DNA from: Dactylonectria macrodidyma | Taxonomy: Eukaryota; Ascomycota; Sordariomycetes; Hypocreales; Nectriaceae | Length of the DNA: 64,000 nucleotides | Direction of reading: 5' to 3' | Assembly: GCA_020744425.1 (NCBI GenBank) | Contig: JAGMUV010000008.1 | Span: 992,001-1,056,000, forward strand | In this document: in pieces, positions 1 to 11,458 of the stretch | Numbering within the stretch: the first letter of the stretch is position 1 | Layout of the letters: each line of letters opens with the position of its first letter | Notes under the pieces: model-generated | The model's database searches: none | Told to the model about the DNA's origin: nothing | Seen by the model: only the letters and a program-made list of their open reading frames with translations | Made by a program: the position numbers and the translations under genes

Positions 1-606
1 GGAAACACCTCCTATCAAAGTGAGCTATGCCGTCCATCGCTATCCCAGCCTCACTGTGACTAGTTTTCCTGGAATCGAGCCTACTGTTGGCCAGTAAAAG
101 GTTTAACACTGAAGGCTGCTGTAGAAATTCCGCATTCCGCTGGGTCGGTGAGGAATTCGATGTGCCTAGAAGTGCTAGAGTTGAAGACCTGCCAAGCCGG
201 AAAGAAACCTGAAGATCGACAGTAACCCCACACGAGAAAGACCCGAAAACACATCGACACAGTTGACTGGGGTATTCGGGTCACCAGGGGATGGATGGCT
301 TTCATGTGATTTAGTCTTCGGCAGTTGTAGAAGAAGTGTCAGCCCCAACCCGAACCCCAAGTGGTCATGGCGTCGCGGATGTGTCCTAGCAGTTACAAGG
401 GAGACATCGGACCGAACTCGAAGCGCAAAGTCTGCCGCGGTTATGGTCTTGGCGCGGATGGGTTTTCGGCAGTTGTAATGGAAGTATCAGCGATCGACTT
501 GTCTTCAAATAGATTGATGTTTTCTAGTTGATTCTAAGAAGCTTACACGCAATCAGTTTACTCCTGATCACAACCTTGTTTGTTCTAGCTATCAGTACTC
601 TGCATC
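1..606. other. Left-edge non-coding stretch / P450 upstream region
   Basis: No convincing gene is visible. Short open frames on both strands lack domain-like sequence and none continues off the left edge with a recognisable product. The last 100-150 bases before 607 are the likely promoter and 5' leader of the P450 gene. Confidence 0.5.
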
Positions 607-2226
607 ATGCCATCGTTTAGCCTTCTTGCAAAGCCATCAATAATACTTCCTATCCTGACCACGCTAGGTATAGCATTGTATTGCCTCAACCGCCTCTTTA
701 TCAAACCGCGTTTCAGTCCTCTCAAACATCTTCCCTCTCCAAAGCAAGGCCCTGTCTTATACCGCCTTCTTCACGAACCTAAAGTCCCCGAGATTGAAAA
801 ATGGATTGATGAGTTGCCGCATCAAGGGCTCATCAGGTACCTAGGCGTGTTCAATGAGGAGCGCATCTTGATTGCCAGTCCAGATGCTGCCCAAGATCTC
901 TTGTTTTCAAATGCCTACAAGTTTGTGAAACCTGAGCTTCAGTGGATTCTAGCGAACAATATTGCTGGCCATGGCTTACTCATTCAAGAAGGAGAACAGC
1001 ACAAGCAAGCTCGCAAGAGATTCAATCCTGTTTTCAGTCCTGTTCAGATGAAGAAGTGGTTTCCAACCTTCTGGAAGGCAGCAGTTGATGGCATTGAACT
1101 CCTTCCGGAACACACAACCAAGGTGGAATCATCCGTCGTGAGTGATCACATCGAGGGCTCAATGCGCGGTGTTGCCAGCATCATCGAACTAGTTTCCGCG
1201 GCAAGTATCGACATGATTGGTCGGTTCGGGTTTAACACTGAGTTCCAGACTCTTCAGAGGATTGGCAAAGGAAAGAGCACTAAGGGATCCCATGACCCAA
1301 AGGTCCGTTTTGGCCGAGCTTATATCGAGATGTTCAAGACGACAAAACGAGGGCAATTCACACTCAGGGCTGCTTCGCTCATCGGGCCAAAAATTGCGCT
1401 TAAACTACCTCTGCGTGCAGTCAACACAATTCACAGCATCATGAACCTGGTTCGTGCCACAGCCGAGGATGTGGTTGCGGAACACGAGGGAAATTTCGTC
1501 AAGTACGCAGATGACTCCGATGCCGACATGCTCACCTTGATAATGCGGACTGGTTATTTCTCCCACCAAGATCTGGTCGAGCAAACGGTTCACTTCTTCG
1601 CCGCTGCCACAGAGACTGTGGCAGGCTCCGCTTGTTGGGCAATCCACTTACTCTCAAGGCATCCAGATATCCAAGAACGCCTTAGAAAGGAGATTCGAGA
1701 GCATATACCCTCTCCTTACTCTTCTACAGAAGACGTTAGCCAATCGCAGTTTCACAGCCTGAAATATCTTAGCGCTGTCACCAACGAAGTCTTGCGTTAC
1801 CATTCAATTAACACAATACTCTGGCGCGAGCCTGTGGAACAAACAACTCTTATGGGAGAGCCAATCCGCAAGGGTACTAAGATTGTCTTTTCACCTTGGG
1901 CTCTGAATCGTGACCCGGTTCATTGGGGTCCCGATTCTCGCCTCTTCAATCCGGAACGATGGATAGACAATCCTACCGGCGGAGCAGATCACCGGTACTC
2001 ATTCTTGACATTTGGTGGTGGCCCACGTCGATGTGTGGGCGAACAATACGCGAGAGATCAGCTTTCTTGTCTCGTTGCTAGCCTAATAGGCCGTTATGAG
2101 TTTACTCCTGTTGACCCATGCAATGGGTCTGATGAAGGCCAGGAGATAGGAGATAACTTTGCACTAACACTCTTTAAAATCTACTCGGGGTGGAAATTGA
2201 ACGTTAGGAAGGTCCCTGGGTGGTAA
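607..2226 (+). CDS. Cytochrome P450 monooxygenase, intronless
   Basis: A 539-residue haem-thiolate monooxygenase that would insert one oxygen atom into an organic substrate using electrons from a P450 reductase. A hydrophobic N-terminal anchor at about residues 10-30 suggests an ER-bound enzyme. The haem loop FGGGPRRCVG lies at residues 469-478 with the ligand Cys476. The K-helix ExxR is EVLR at 394-397. The oxygen-binding helix I motif is AAATET, near 331-336. Length is normal for a fungal microsomal P450, and the single-exon structure is less common. The start ATG lies just before the anchor with no better upstream choice. An acyltransferase follows about 0.8 kb downstream on the same strand, so a role in tailoring a small metabolite is plausible. 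The substrate and CYP family cannot be read from sequence alone. Confidence 0.95.
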   Translation: MPSFSLLAKPSIILPILTTLGIALYCLNRLFIKPRFSPLKHLPSPKQGPVLYRLLHEPKVPEIEKWIDELPHQGLIRYLGVFNEERILIASPDAAQDLLFSNAYKFVKPELQWILANNIAGHGLLIQEGEQHKQARKRFNPVFSPVQMKKWFPTFWKAAVDGIELLPEHTTKVESSVVSDHIEGSMRGVASIIELVSAASIDMIGRFGFNTEFQTLQRIGKGKSTKGSHDPKVRFGRAYIEMFKTTKRGQFTLRAASLIGPKIALKLPLRAVNTIHSIMNLVRATAEDVVAEHEGNFVKYADDSDADMLTLIMRTGYFSHQDLVEQTVHFFAAATETVAGSACWAIHLLSRHPDIQERLRKEIREHIPSPYSSTEDVSQSQFHSLKYLSAVTNEVLRYHSINTILWREPVEQTTLMGEPIRKGTKIVFSPWALNRDPVHWGPDSRLFNPERWIDNPTGGADHRYSFLTFGGGPRRCVGEQYARDQLSCLVASLIGRYEFTPVDPCNGSDEGQEIGDNFALTLFKIYSGWKLNVRKVPGW

Positions 2227-3012
2227 AACTGGCAAGTAATGATGGAAACTGGCGTAGGAATTAGGGTAGGTCGACTGAGGTGGGAGTGGTTGTGTTGATA
2301 TTAGCGGTCTTGTCTTAGCTTAACCTACCGTTCTTACCTCAAGACTCCTGCTCGTATTACGACGTAATACAAATGACACTCTTTAGACTCTATATTACTA
2401 TCAGTGAGCGAAGAGCCTGGAGCCTCTTTGACCGTTCCGTCGCGAAATGGACACAATGACAATACGATGTCACCCCACAGTACACAACATACCACAGCCG
2501 TCTCGGTTTTCTGCCCACCCATTTCGTCGGTCACCATACAGGGCCACCCGCTTATCAAATACTTCGCCACAGCAACCTTTTGCTGGTTTCTTTGTGGGTT
2601 AAGGGGTAAGGGGGCGGGGGCGGGGGTGGGGGGGGAGACTGAAGCGCGACCAGTTTTCGTGACAGTTACAGCCCCTTGCGGGGTCGCTGCCATACCTCGG
2701 GGTCATTACCATACCTCGGTTATTGTAGAACCTTATTAGCTAGCACTAGTATTATCGCTGCCTTATGTCTATGACAAATATCCTATGATAGGCGAAATAT
2801 GCTCTGTATCTCATAGAGAAGTGTTATTGCAGTCAAGTAGCGCCCGCCACTTGGGTGTCTTAGGGTTGGACCGCTTCTATCACGCAGTCGAATTCATCTC
2901 CAGGTTGGAAATACTTGCATATTTAAGGACTCTCATTCCCCTTTTTGCTGCCGTTATTTCCCCTACGGAACTCAGTTTTTCTCATTCTGCTCTGCACTTT
3001 TTCTAGAGAATT
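2227..3012. other. Intergenic region with a G-rich tract
   Basis: No gene recognised. It holds the P450 3' end and the presumed promoter of the acyltransferase. A run of guanine blocks at about 2603-2638 is a separate feature. Confidence 0.5.
2603..2638 (+). other. G-rich tract with G-quadruplex potential
   Basis: Five or more runs of four to eight guanines, separated by one to three bases, lie within about 35 bases. This satisfies the usual pattern for an intramolecular G-quadruplex. It sits between the P450 and acyltransferase genes. Folding and function are not shown by sequence. Confidence 0.6.
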
Positions 3013-4662
3013 ATGTCTCATTCCCACAAAGTCGAGATCCCACAAGGTGATCATTTTGTAACACCTCATCAATATGGCCTACCGCGATCCTCATCTCAGC
3101 AGAAGCTGACGCCCTTGGATATGAACATGCCAAGAGTCTATGGCGCGCGCTGGATCCTGTGTTTTCCGTTACCACCTGGTACTAGTAAAGCTCAAGTGTA
3201 TGTATTATCTAGATGCTTCCTCACTTAGAGATATCACAAAGACTCACACAAACATATTGAAGATATGAGAACTTAAAGGAGGGACTAGCACACACAATTA
3301 GATCTATTCCTTGGATCGCTGGTAGAGTAGTCAGTGTGACCCCTAACTGGCCCGTGGGCTAGGAAACCAGTATCCTGTCATGCCATATGTTGTTGGCCCT
3401 CTATAGTTGCTGACCATTTTATCTTTTCGCTAAAAAGGTACCAGAGGAAGGACAAGGCCCAAAGCACAACAGAATCCAGATTGTGGATTCGTCCAGCGGT
3501 CTTAAATTTTCGTAAGTGTATTTTTTCCGAATGGCTGGACAGTGCTAAAAACACGGATCTTTCTAGATGCCAAGATCTCACTGGAATATTACCTCCTTAT
3601 ACGGAATTGAAGGAGGAGCGTTTTCCACTTTCTAAACTCTTGACTGTACAGGTCGGACCAATGGACGCCCTGCCACAGGGAACCCAGCAGCCGGTCATGG
3701 CAGCTCAAGCAAACTTCATCGAAGGTGGCCTTTTGCTGACAGTTGGAGTCCATCACTCGGTGTGTGACACCTTAGCATTACACCTCATTATGAACACCTG
3801 GTCTCGAAATACTGCTGCAGCTAGCGGTAGCTCTAAGTCCTTCACCACATACGACGCCCCGTCGAACGATCGCAGCCCCCTTATGGAAGGGATGCCGGGA
3901 GCTAACTTGACTGACTTCCCTGAGTATACGCTCCGACCCTCCGCAAACGTCAGCACGGAGGAAATACCTGCAATGGACCTTGAGATGCCCCCATTTGCGG
4001 CACGCATTTTCCACTTTTCACTGGGATCGCTTGCAAGCCTCAAAGCCGCCGCGGCAGCTTTCTCTACCAACGACGCTCTGTCTGCCTTTATTTGGCAACG
4101 CATGACATTAGCCCGAACCCGCTCTGGCATTTTCGCCGCTGATCCCTCTAGCGGCGAAGAAACCTCAGCCCTAGCTTATGCAGTCAATATTCGCAACCGA
4201 ATGAGCCCGCCATTGCCACCAACATATCTGGGCAACGCTTCCATGGCATCTATGACGCAGCGACTCGCAATGTCGACCCTTACATCAGACACTGGGCTCC
4301 CCCAAGCGGCAGCTATAATCCGAAAGTCGATGGATGCTTTTGGTATCCCCAGTCGAGTGCCGCTAACTATCGGACTTCTTGATTCTCGGCCAGATCCTAC
4401 GGATTTGAAATTCGCATATAATGCTGTTTTTGGCCCAGATATTTTCATAACGTCGTGGGCTGGCCTTAATGTTTATGAGAGCGACTGGGGGGCCTTGGGC
4501 ACAGTAGATTTCCTCCGGATTCCGGGCGAAGTTGAAGATGGCATTGCTATAATTCTCCCCCGACTGAAAGACGGCGGGTTGGAGGTCAGCATTGGATTGA
4601 GACCAGAGGCGATGGAGAAATTGCTTGAAGATGAGGAGTTTGCCGAGGTTGCCCAGCGTTGA
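3013..4662 (+). CDS. BAHD / trichothecene 3-O-acetyltransferase-like acyltransferase
   Basis: Likely transfers an acyl group from acyl-CoA to a hydroxyl group of a small metabolite in the cytosol. Proposed exons are 3013-3197, 3263-3353, 3438-3511 and 3567-4662. Phases close to a 481-residue protein, normal for the family. Introns 3198-3262 (GTATGT) and 3512-3566 (GTAAGT) are well supported. The donor of the middle intron (GTGGGC at 3354) is a best guess among three in-phase options. The catalytic HxxxD motif is HHSVCD at residues 179-184. A DWG near residue 423 occupies the place of the structural DFGWG motif. Conserved-looking blocks IPWIAGRVV and DLTGILPPYTEL resemble the transferase family that includes TRI101. 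An ATG at 3481 would give a product lacking the N-terminal half-domain and is unlikely. The neighbouring P450 suggests a shared pathway, which is inference. Confidence 0.85.
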
Positions 4663-5456
4663 AATTGTATGCGTAGTGTCAAGGGCAAGGATCATAACCA
4701 TCGCGAATAACTTCACGGTTAACGTGAAGCTGCATCATACCTAGCGTCAGGCGACAGCCTGTTGCCTATGAATTGGTAGACTGAAAAAAAGTCTAAGAAA
4801 CCGACTCTCTTCGCGCCTTTGGATAGTAAATTAAGTGCTCTTTTGACCCTCATATCCCATCAGCAGATTGATTGATCTTGACTATATTGACTCGAGCTCT
4901 ACCTCTTTCGAACATCGGTGGTGTCTGTTTTATTCCCCAAGGGCGCGGTCCTTGATGTTGACGACCCGGGTTAGTTAGGTCGTCAGGCTTTAACAGCTCT
5001 GACTGATCTGGGAATCTCACATGATGATATTATAATAATTGAAAACTTCCATTGCCCTCATGCCCTCGTGACGTATGAGGGTAAGGATAACATCATGGTG
5101 GTTGATCTAGAGATAGTAGATGTGGACTTGTCGAAAGATGACTTTGAGTTTGCAGTGCGCTCAAGCACGAATTGACTGATTCGCTAGTACCTTGAATATC
5201 TGAGATGCTTGGAGTTCGATGGATTGCTACAGCCCAAAAGGCCAATCAACGCGTGACAATCACTTGAGAGAGTGGAAGTTTCGTCGAAGTTGAAAAAGCA
5301 AGAGTTGTAGAAAGCTTTGGAATATTCCGGGAGAATTTGGATGAATGAGTAAGAAGGCAAGACATGGACGCATTATTGCGCTTTGGTGCGGACATGACCA
5401 CGTTCAATCAGCCAGCACAGTTGAACCACAATAAACTACTTTTCAACAACCAAACG
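4663..5456. other. Intergenic region with an unidentified coding-like relic
   Basis: Mostly featureless apart from a plus-strand frame at about 4920-5175. It reads through many acidic and aliphatic codons, is interrupted by TAG at 4972-4974 and stops with TGA at 5173-5175. It lacks a start and matches no family I recognise. Confidence 0.35.
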
Positions 5457-6089
5457 CTAAAACAGCTCAATTCCTGGCATGTTATAACCATCCCAACCCG
5501 GTTCAAACTCATAACCCAGCGCCTCGCCACCTCTCTTGACCATCCGTCTGGCATAGCAATCATCAGTGGTCACCGTGACCGTCGTCGTCGGCGTTGGCAG
5601 GGTCGTTACAGACGCAGTCACACCATTTCGGGAACACGCGCTAAAGTATTCGGATGCCGACGCGCAGTACGTTGCGTACGTGGGGGTATTGGTTGGCTCA
5701 ATCGTGGTGGCGGTTGGAAGACCTGCGGCGCGTCCGACAAGATGGTTGATCGTCTGTCTTCCTGTAGGCATGCCGGTGGGGATTCGAACGACGAGTCGGT
5801 TCGTGTAACAAGTCGTAGTGCTGGAAAAGTGTTAACGGGCTTGCCTGCTTGTTATACGCTTGTTGAAATGTGTTGCTTACACTGTGTATGGGCTGACAGT
5901 GACGGTGTTAAGAGCCTTGCAGTCGGCAAGACGACTGCTCAAAGGAGGGTCGTTGTCATACTTGTTGCTAATTCCTTTCAGGCATTGGTCATTTACGTGA
6001 CACCGACCACCACGTCTATCCACGAGGCCGTCTGCTACAACAGCGGAGATGCAGACAGCGGGGAAGAAGAATAGTGTAGATAGCTTCAT
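5457..6089 (-). CDS. Small secreted protein, unknown function
   Basis: Two exons on the minus strand, 6089-5881 and 5820-5457, are joined across a 60-base intron (5880-5821, donor GTAAGC, acceptor CAG). Codon phase is consistent and the product is 190 residues. The N-terminus MKLSTLFFFPAVCISAVVA is a clear signal peptide. The mature protein has several cysteines, a Thr/Pro-rich middle with TTTVTVTT-type runs likely to be O-glycosylated, and a charged C-terminus. No known domain is recognised. Size and composition fit a secreted wall-associated or effector-like protein, but that is inference. It lies tail-on beside the GPI-anchored carboxypeptidase-like gene on the same strand. The antisense frames over this locus are shadows. 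Confidence 0.7.
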
Positions 6090-6574
6090 GTTGTTTCAAA
6101 CAAACAAAAACCTGGCCTTGAACGAAAAGATGCGTCACAGCGGAGAAGATCATGGAGATATTTCGACTCTTTGTATCCTCTTCAGTTTTTTTTGGTTTTA
6201 AAATTACTTGCTGATGGTGGCTGCACAAAAACGATAGCGTTGAGAGTTAGTGGAACGCTAGCTGTAAGGCAGGGCCATAAGCGCGCATACTATTGAAATC
6301 CATTGGATCCAGACTGTTGCGGCCCGCTTCCCCTGGATTGGTGGCCAATTCTTTTTTCGTATCAGGGTGAAAACCTCCGGAGACAATCTTCTCGAGTGTT
6401 GTGTGTAAGCAATCACTTGGGCTTCCAAGCTTGTGGCGGGGTTGTGCTGTCTGCGTAAATCGAGACGCAGTGGGACCTTACTAAAATTGTGGTTAGGTGA
6501 ATCTGCTAAATGTTCGAGACTAATACATGGTGAGAAGCTAGAAATAACCTGTATCCCGCTGGCGACTGCTAAAC
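6090..6574. other. Intergenic region, nothing recognised
   Basis: This contains the 3' end of the carboxypeptidase-like gene and the promoter of the small secreted protein gene, both minus strand. No repeat or gene is visible. Confidence 0.5.
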
Positions 6575-8738
6575 TTAGAAAACTCTAAGACCCAACTGCG
6601 AGCTGACCAGCATAGAAGACATGAGAACCAGACCGACAGTAAATCTAGCATTACTTGCCCCGCTTGTCGCCGTAGTAGGGGTGCTGCTGGAACCGCTTCC
6701 GCTCGTCTTGTTGCCTGTTGTCTCCGGCTCACTTGCAGGCGACACAACGATGAAATCCTCCGTCACGGCCGTACCATCCTGCAGTGCAACCAACTGCTCC
6801 TCGGTGCAAGAATGCGGTGCCTGGTACAAGTGACACATGGGAGCCAGGGCCTCGGGCAACTTGTTCTTGACGTCAAAGATGTTCGACGGCCCGTCGCTGC
6901 TATAAGTGTTGTTGGCGCCAATCTCTACCTCGCCTGTAGCAACATCGTAGCCAAAGGTGGATCGCTTGAAGATGCGGTATACAGTTTCGGGCTGGTACGC
7001 CGTTACGGAGTGTCCGGCCTCGAAAACACGCGAGAAGGAGACGTTGCCGTTTTGTCTGACCATGCCGCCCACGTAGCTCGAGTTGGTCTCGATGTTGGCG
7101 TATCCGGCTGAGCGAAAGGCAGAAGATTCGGAGTAATTCATGGCGAGACTGACTCTTTCAGCGCCAAGCCCTACATCAGGCTATTAGCAAAGGAACAAAG
7201 AAGTGTGAGGGTAGTAACCCACAGTTGCATCGATAATCACGGTCTCCGTATACAAGAGCGAGATGGACGCCGGCAGACAAGAGATACTCGACATCTGCCA
7301 CAGTACGAACCACAGGGTCGCCAGTACCGTAGAGCAGGTTCATCAGGATCGTGTTTCCGACGAGTGTGAAGTTGACGGGGACACCGAGAGCTTCCTGGAC
7401 CCAGCGCTGGTTGAAGAAGCCCGAGGGATAATCTCGCGGAAATGCGATGCCGGTTTGAACTGAGATATCGAACGGACTGCGCGTCGTTGAGGCCGTGAAG
7501 GCGCCTTGGATGTTGTCAAAGCAAAACCCAAATGCTGCCACGCACGCCTCGTTGACGTCGGCATTGTTTCCGATGTGCTCGGGGTCTTCGTTGATCTGCA
7601 AGGCTCGACATTGGTCGATCAAATCGTAGCAGCCCCCTTCCTTGGTGACGTTGTTCTTGGCTTCCTCGTAGATCTCCTTGGAGATGATGGGAAGGTCATA
7701 CGTGTTATTGTAAGCGTACTCAGGCCATGCAAGTACCTCAATCTTGGAGTCGATGCATCCATTGGTGATGCCAAGTGTGCCGAGGGGGAACTTCTTGGCG
7801 TGCGAGTCACTAATGGTGCCGTTGTCGATTCTCTCATTCTGCTTCTGGAAGTACGACATGGCCGCAGGTGCGAAGAATCCCGCGTACTGGGGGATCTATG
7901 TTAGTCAATTACAGTGTTTTGGGTCGGGGCACTCACTGAGTAAGACCAGAAGCTGATTTCGTCATTGGTAGTCTTGCGCTCGGGGAACTCTTGGAACCAG
8001 ACTTGCGAAATTTGCCAAATCTGTCGAGCCACTTGCGCAGTCGTATTTATAGTGAGCAGCGAATCAGTGCTAGAAAGAGAGGACGCGACAGATGTCAAGT
8101 TTGTGCCGACGCGTTCGGAGCCTTCTGGAGCAGGCGTAAAGGCACCAGACAGCAGATCAACAGTGCCGTTCTGGGCGTTGGTGTACGAGAAGCCGGTCTG
8201 AACGGGGACGTCGAGGAATAAGATGTTAACGTCGTTGTTCCAGGACCACGGGTTCAGGATGGTGCTGTTGGAATCGCTGGCGATGGTGCATGGCAGGCCG
8301 CTTGCGCCGTCCAAGAAGCTCTCACCAGGACCGCCTGGAATGTAAATGGTGGTTGGTGCACCAGCTGCATTCTTCCTAGATTCTGCGAATGACTTAGCAA
8401 ACAACATCTCTAGTGTATAATTATAGCGGAGACTCACCAAAGTACCAGAAGAAAATGCTGGCGTTGTACGTCTTGTCGAAACTAGGGACCGTGACAAAGC
8501 CGCTGAATCCCTTTACTCCGGGGGTTGTTTCGCAGATGGTGGTCTACTAGACGTTAGCAACGCCGACGTGGATAAGAGATTGTCATATATTATGCACCTC
8601 TTTGTACGAGATGGAACTATCGGGATAATTTTCTGACTGGATATGCGTCACGTCGTCGGGTAGAGGAATAAAGGTGCTCTCTGCGGCGGATGCGACAGCC
8701 GAAAACAGCGGGACGGCCAATGCCAAGTTGAGGAACAT
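6575..8738 (-). CDS. S10 serine carboxypeptidase-like protein, secreted and GPI-anchored
   Basis: Five exons (8738-8598, 8543-8438, 8382-7937, 7886-7223, 7170-6575) close in frame to 650 residues. The start is the ATG opening a signal peptide, MFLNLALAVPLFSAVASA. Family landmarks include GGPGESF in the oxyanion-hole region, a catalytic serine in WSYSYAG at residue 231, aspartate in VYGDRDYRCNWLG and histidine in EAGHSV. The classical active-site GESYAG reads S-Y-S-Y-A-G here, so the nucleophile is kept but two preceding residues differ. Intron 3 begins exactly after the serine codon. A Ser/Thr-rich C-terminal stretch followed by a hydrophobic tail predicts GPI anchoring, so it probably acts at the cell surface or wall. 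The family removes C-terminal residues from peptides; activity here is uncertain because of the altered motif. Confidence 0.88.
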
Positions 8739-8823
8739 TGCGAGAGTCGCTTCGAGGTTCGAGTGCTAGACTGTGTGCTGATGTCTTGATGATTGAATTC
8801 TTTTTCTTGAAGTTTCTTCTGGT

Positions 8824-8830
8824 TTATATA
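8824..8830 (-). promoter_or_regulatory. TATA box of the S10 carboxypeptidase-like gene
   Basis: TATATAA on the minus strand lies about 90 bases upstream of the ATG at 8738, a normal distance for a fungal core promoter. Confidence 0.45.
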
Positions 8831-9662
8831 GAACCGGCATGAAGCCAAGACGTAGCATGAGACGTCATGTAGCTCATCTCGCCAAACAACCCCATTCGTC
8901 CCATCGTCTATTTCTAACTGCTCCTGGTTTGAGAGTTCAAGTGTGGCTTATTATTGTGTTCGTCAACAAAATGCTGGGGACAGAGGCGCAGCAAGTAAGC
9001 ATTTTGGCCATGTTTGGCGGGGATGTACGGGACCTGAGAGTTCTCCACTTACCAGCTCGCCAAACAATGGGAATGGGCGACATCGCGGAGCTTGTTATTG
9101 GCTGGCTCGCCATTGCCGACCAGGATGACGGGTTTTGGGTCTCAACAAGAAAGACAGACTTTGACAACTGCCTGGGAAATAATGACTATTATTAGACAAG
9201 GTAATTGTATTACAAGCATATTTACAGGGAATTGAATCTTTGTTCCGTGCTAGTCGCTGTTGCTGGGTACTGTCAGCCTGGGTTCATCTCAGCTTGCGGC
9301 CATGGATTGCAGTAACGAGATCCCGTTACGCCATAGCCACAACTTCATAATCAAACCTACTGGAATAATTACATCGAATAGTCTCCACTATCCTATATCA
9401 CCCATACACTCTGACACCCGTAGAAGGTGTGTGTGAATTGCTTCTAGTCACTTTCCACTTGTGGGTCACCTCATCCATACTAATGATTCTAGCCGACCGA
9501 GATCGGCCAATGTCGGCAGATCGTACCGCCATGGCCGAGTCCCACCAACGAGGAGTCAGGTGAGGGGAAAAAGTCATCCACTCGGCAGTCGACCATTGTG
9601 ATCCTTTGCGTTTCCATGCCTGACCCGCAGCATTCGCTGAAACTAGACGCGTGTTATCCGAA
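8831..9662. other. Divergent intergenic region
   Basis: This separates the minus-strand carboxypeptidase-like gene from the plus-strand zinc-finger gene and should carry both promoters. A plus-strand open frame at 8839-9195 has no domain-like content and is not called. Confidence 0.5.
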
Positions 9663-11458
9663 ATGAATACCCAGGATGATCCAAACCAGGCGCCTGCTTC
9701 GTGGTCGATTCTAGGCCTTAACAGTCCGTACTCTGGTGGTTAGTGAGCTCCGACCTTCGGCTGTCAACCCCCATCACTGACCTGCTCTCTGGACAAGACG
9801 TACAGCCAGATGCATTTTCGGATCTTCATTTCTGGATTCCTCCAGAGACTCAGGAGGACGAGCACTCTTATCAGCAACCCCAGGCTATCGATAGTTGGGT
9901 CGCGTCATGTTCAGCGCCCAGTAAGGAGTTGCCCTTGAACGATGGCAGTCTTGGAGGTCATGATGACGCGTTACACGGTTTCGACGACCTGAGTTGCCAA
10001 TTTCTCACTAACCACAATGACACAACCGAAGAAAACACGAGTTTCGCTTCCCTGGAGTCGTCTGAGCCGTATACTCCTGGTGTGGTCGACAGTGAATGGC
10101 TTCATCAAGCACCCTTAACATTCCCTACAACGCCTCATGAAGGAAACAGCCCTCAAAGCTCTCGACCAATCTCAGGATCACATCCAGGTCTTCCCCGTCG
10201 CAAAAGCAAATACTTTCGGTCTCACGGATCCATTGGCCGGCCGGTTTCCATTCCCATGGTCAAGACTCCGAATAGCAGCATGGATCCCCTTCAGCGGTGG
10301 CGAGACAGCCCTCCCGAGACAGAACCAGCGTCTTTTTCAGCTATTGCTGACGCTTTACAAAAGAGTTCCGTGCAGCAAGAGCCTGGGCCAAGAAGTCTAA
10401 GAAGGACTCCTGCTTCGAGCGGCAGCATCACCAGCTGGACGAGCTGTTCATCAAATTCCGTCACGTCAAGCAGATCATCAAAGTCCAACACATTCCTCGG
10501 CCCAATACCAACTCCCAGGAACAGGGTCAAAAAAACACGTAGAGAAAAACCCGGGGCTCACGATTCTCGGAGGTTTCCCTGCACCTTTTGCTGCGACGCC
10601 TTCAAAACGAAATACGACTGGGCTCGCCACGAAAAGTCGCTGCATCTCGACCTCGACCAGTGGGTTTGCGCACCGCACGGCGCCTCAGTCGTCGATGCTT
10701 CAACGGGTCGAAGTCACTGCGCCTACTGCAACATGCTAGATCCGACAAGTGACCATCTCGACGGGCATAATCACTACGCCTGCCACGGGACACAGCAGAC
10801 GCGGTCGTTTCGACGCAAAGATCACCTGGTGCAGCATCTCCGTGTTCTTCACCGACTTGAAACGCTGCCCATCATTGACAGTTGGAAGGTTGAGCCTCCG
10901 GCAATAGCCTCGAGATGCGGATTCTGTGATGACACGCTGTCGTCGTGGCAGGCTCGCGCTGATCATTTAGCGGATCACTTCCGAAAGGGCATGACAATGG
11001 CAGATTGGAAAGGAGGCAACGGCTTCGATCCGTCTGTGGCGAGCCAAGTTCGAAACGCGATACCACCCTATAATTTGGCTACTGAGGCCAAAACGCTGGT
11101 TCCATTTTCTGCCACAGACCCCAGAACAACAGACCACCTCTCGCAGATCTTACAAGAGCACGTATTAAACGATGCCCCAGAAGAGCAACGAGGTCACGAG
11201 ACGACCCAACTAAGCCAGCCACCTGTCGAACTCAACCCAACGACCTACGCAAGCTTCCTGGCGCTGCATCTCGGAAGGTTCGCGCAGCGGAAGGTTTCTG
11301 AAGGGATTTGTCCGACAGATCAAATGTTCCAGGACGAGGCGAGGAGGCTTGTCTATGGGAGTGCAGACGGCTGGGAGCATACTATTGTGGATAATACGGA
11401 ATGGATATCTGCTTTTCGGAGACAACTCTCTATACCAGAGAAAGAGAATGTTGTGTAG
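9663..11458 (+). CDS. C2H2 zinc-finger transcription factor
   Basis: A nuclear DNA-binding regulator. The long exon is open from 9722 to 11458 but has no usable ATG at its head. The best model starts at ATG 9663, splices out 9739-9797 (donor GTTAGT, branch-like CTGAC, acceptor AAG) and gives 578 residues in phase. The first intron is therefore inferred. Three zinc-finger-like units are visible: CTFC...H...H near 285-309, a longer CAYC unit near 331-378 and CGFC near 398-422. The N-terminal half is Ser/Pro/Thr-rich and low in structure, typical of regulatory regions, with a basic patch just before the first finger. It stands head-to-tail 0.3 kb before an MFS transporter and may control it or the nearby metabolite genes. 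Confidence 0.85.

Noticed and set aside
2404..2739. Plus-strand 111-codon frame across the G-rich tract
   Set aside because: The glycine runs come from the G blocks; no start context and no protein-like features.
5364..6074. Plus-strand 236-codon open frame
   Set aside because: It lies antisense to the two-exon secreted protein gene, has no domain, and its Arg/Arg-Gly-rich composition is what the complement of a Thr-rich gene gives.
8839..9195. Plus-strand 118-codon frame upstream of the zinc-finger gene
   Set aside because: No domain or signal peptide; it lies in the divergent promoter region.
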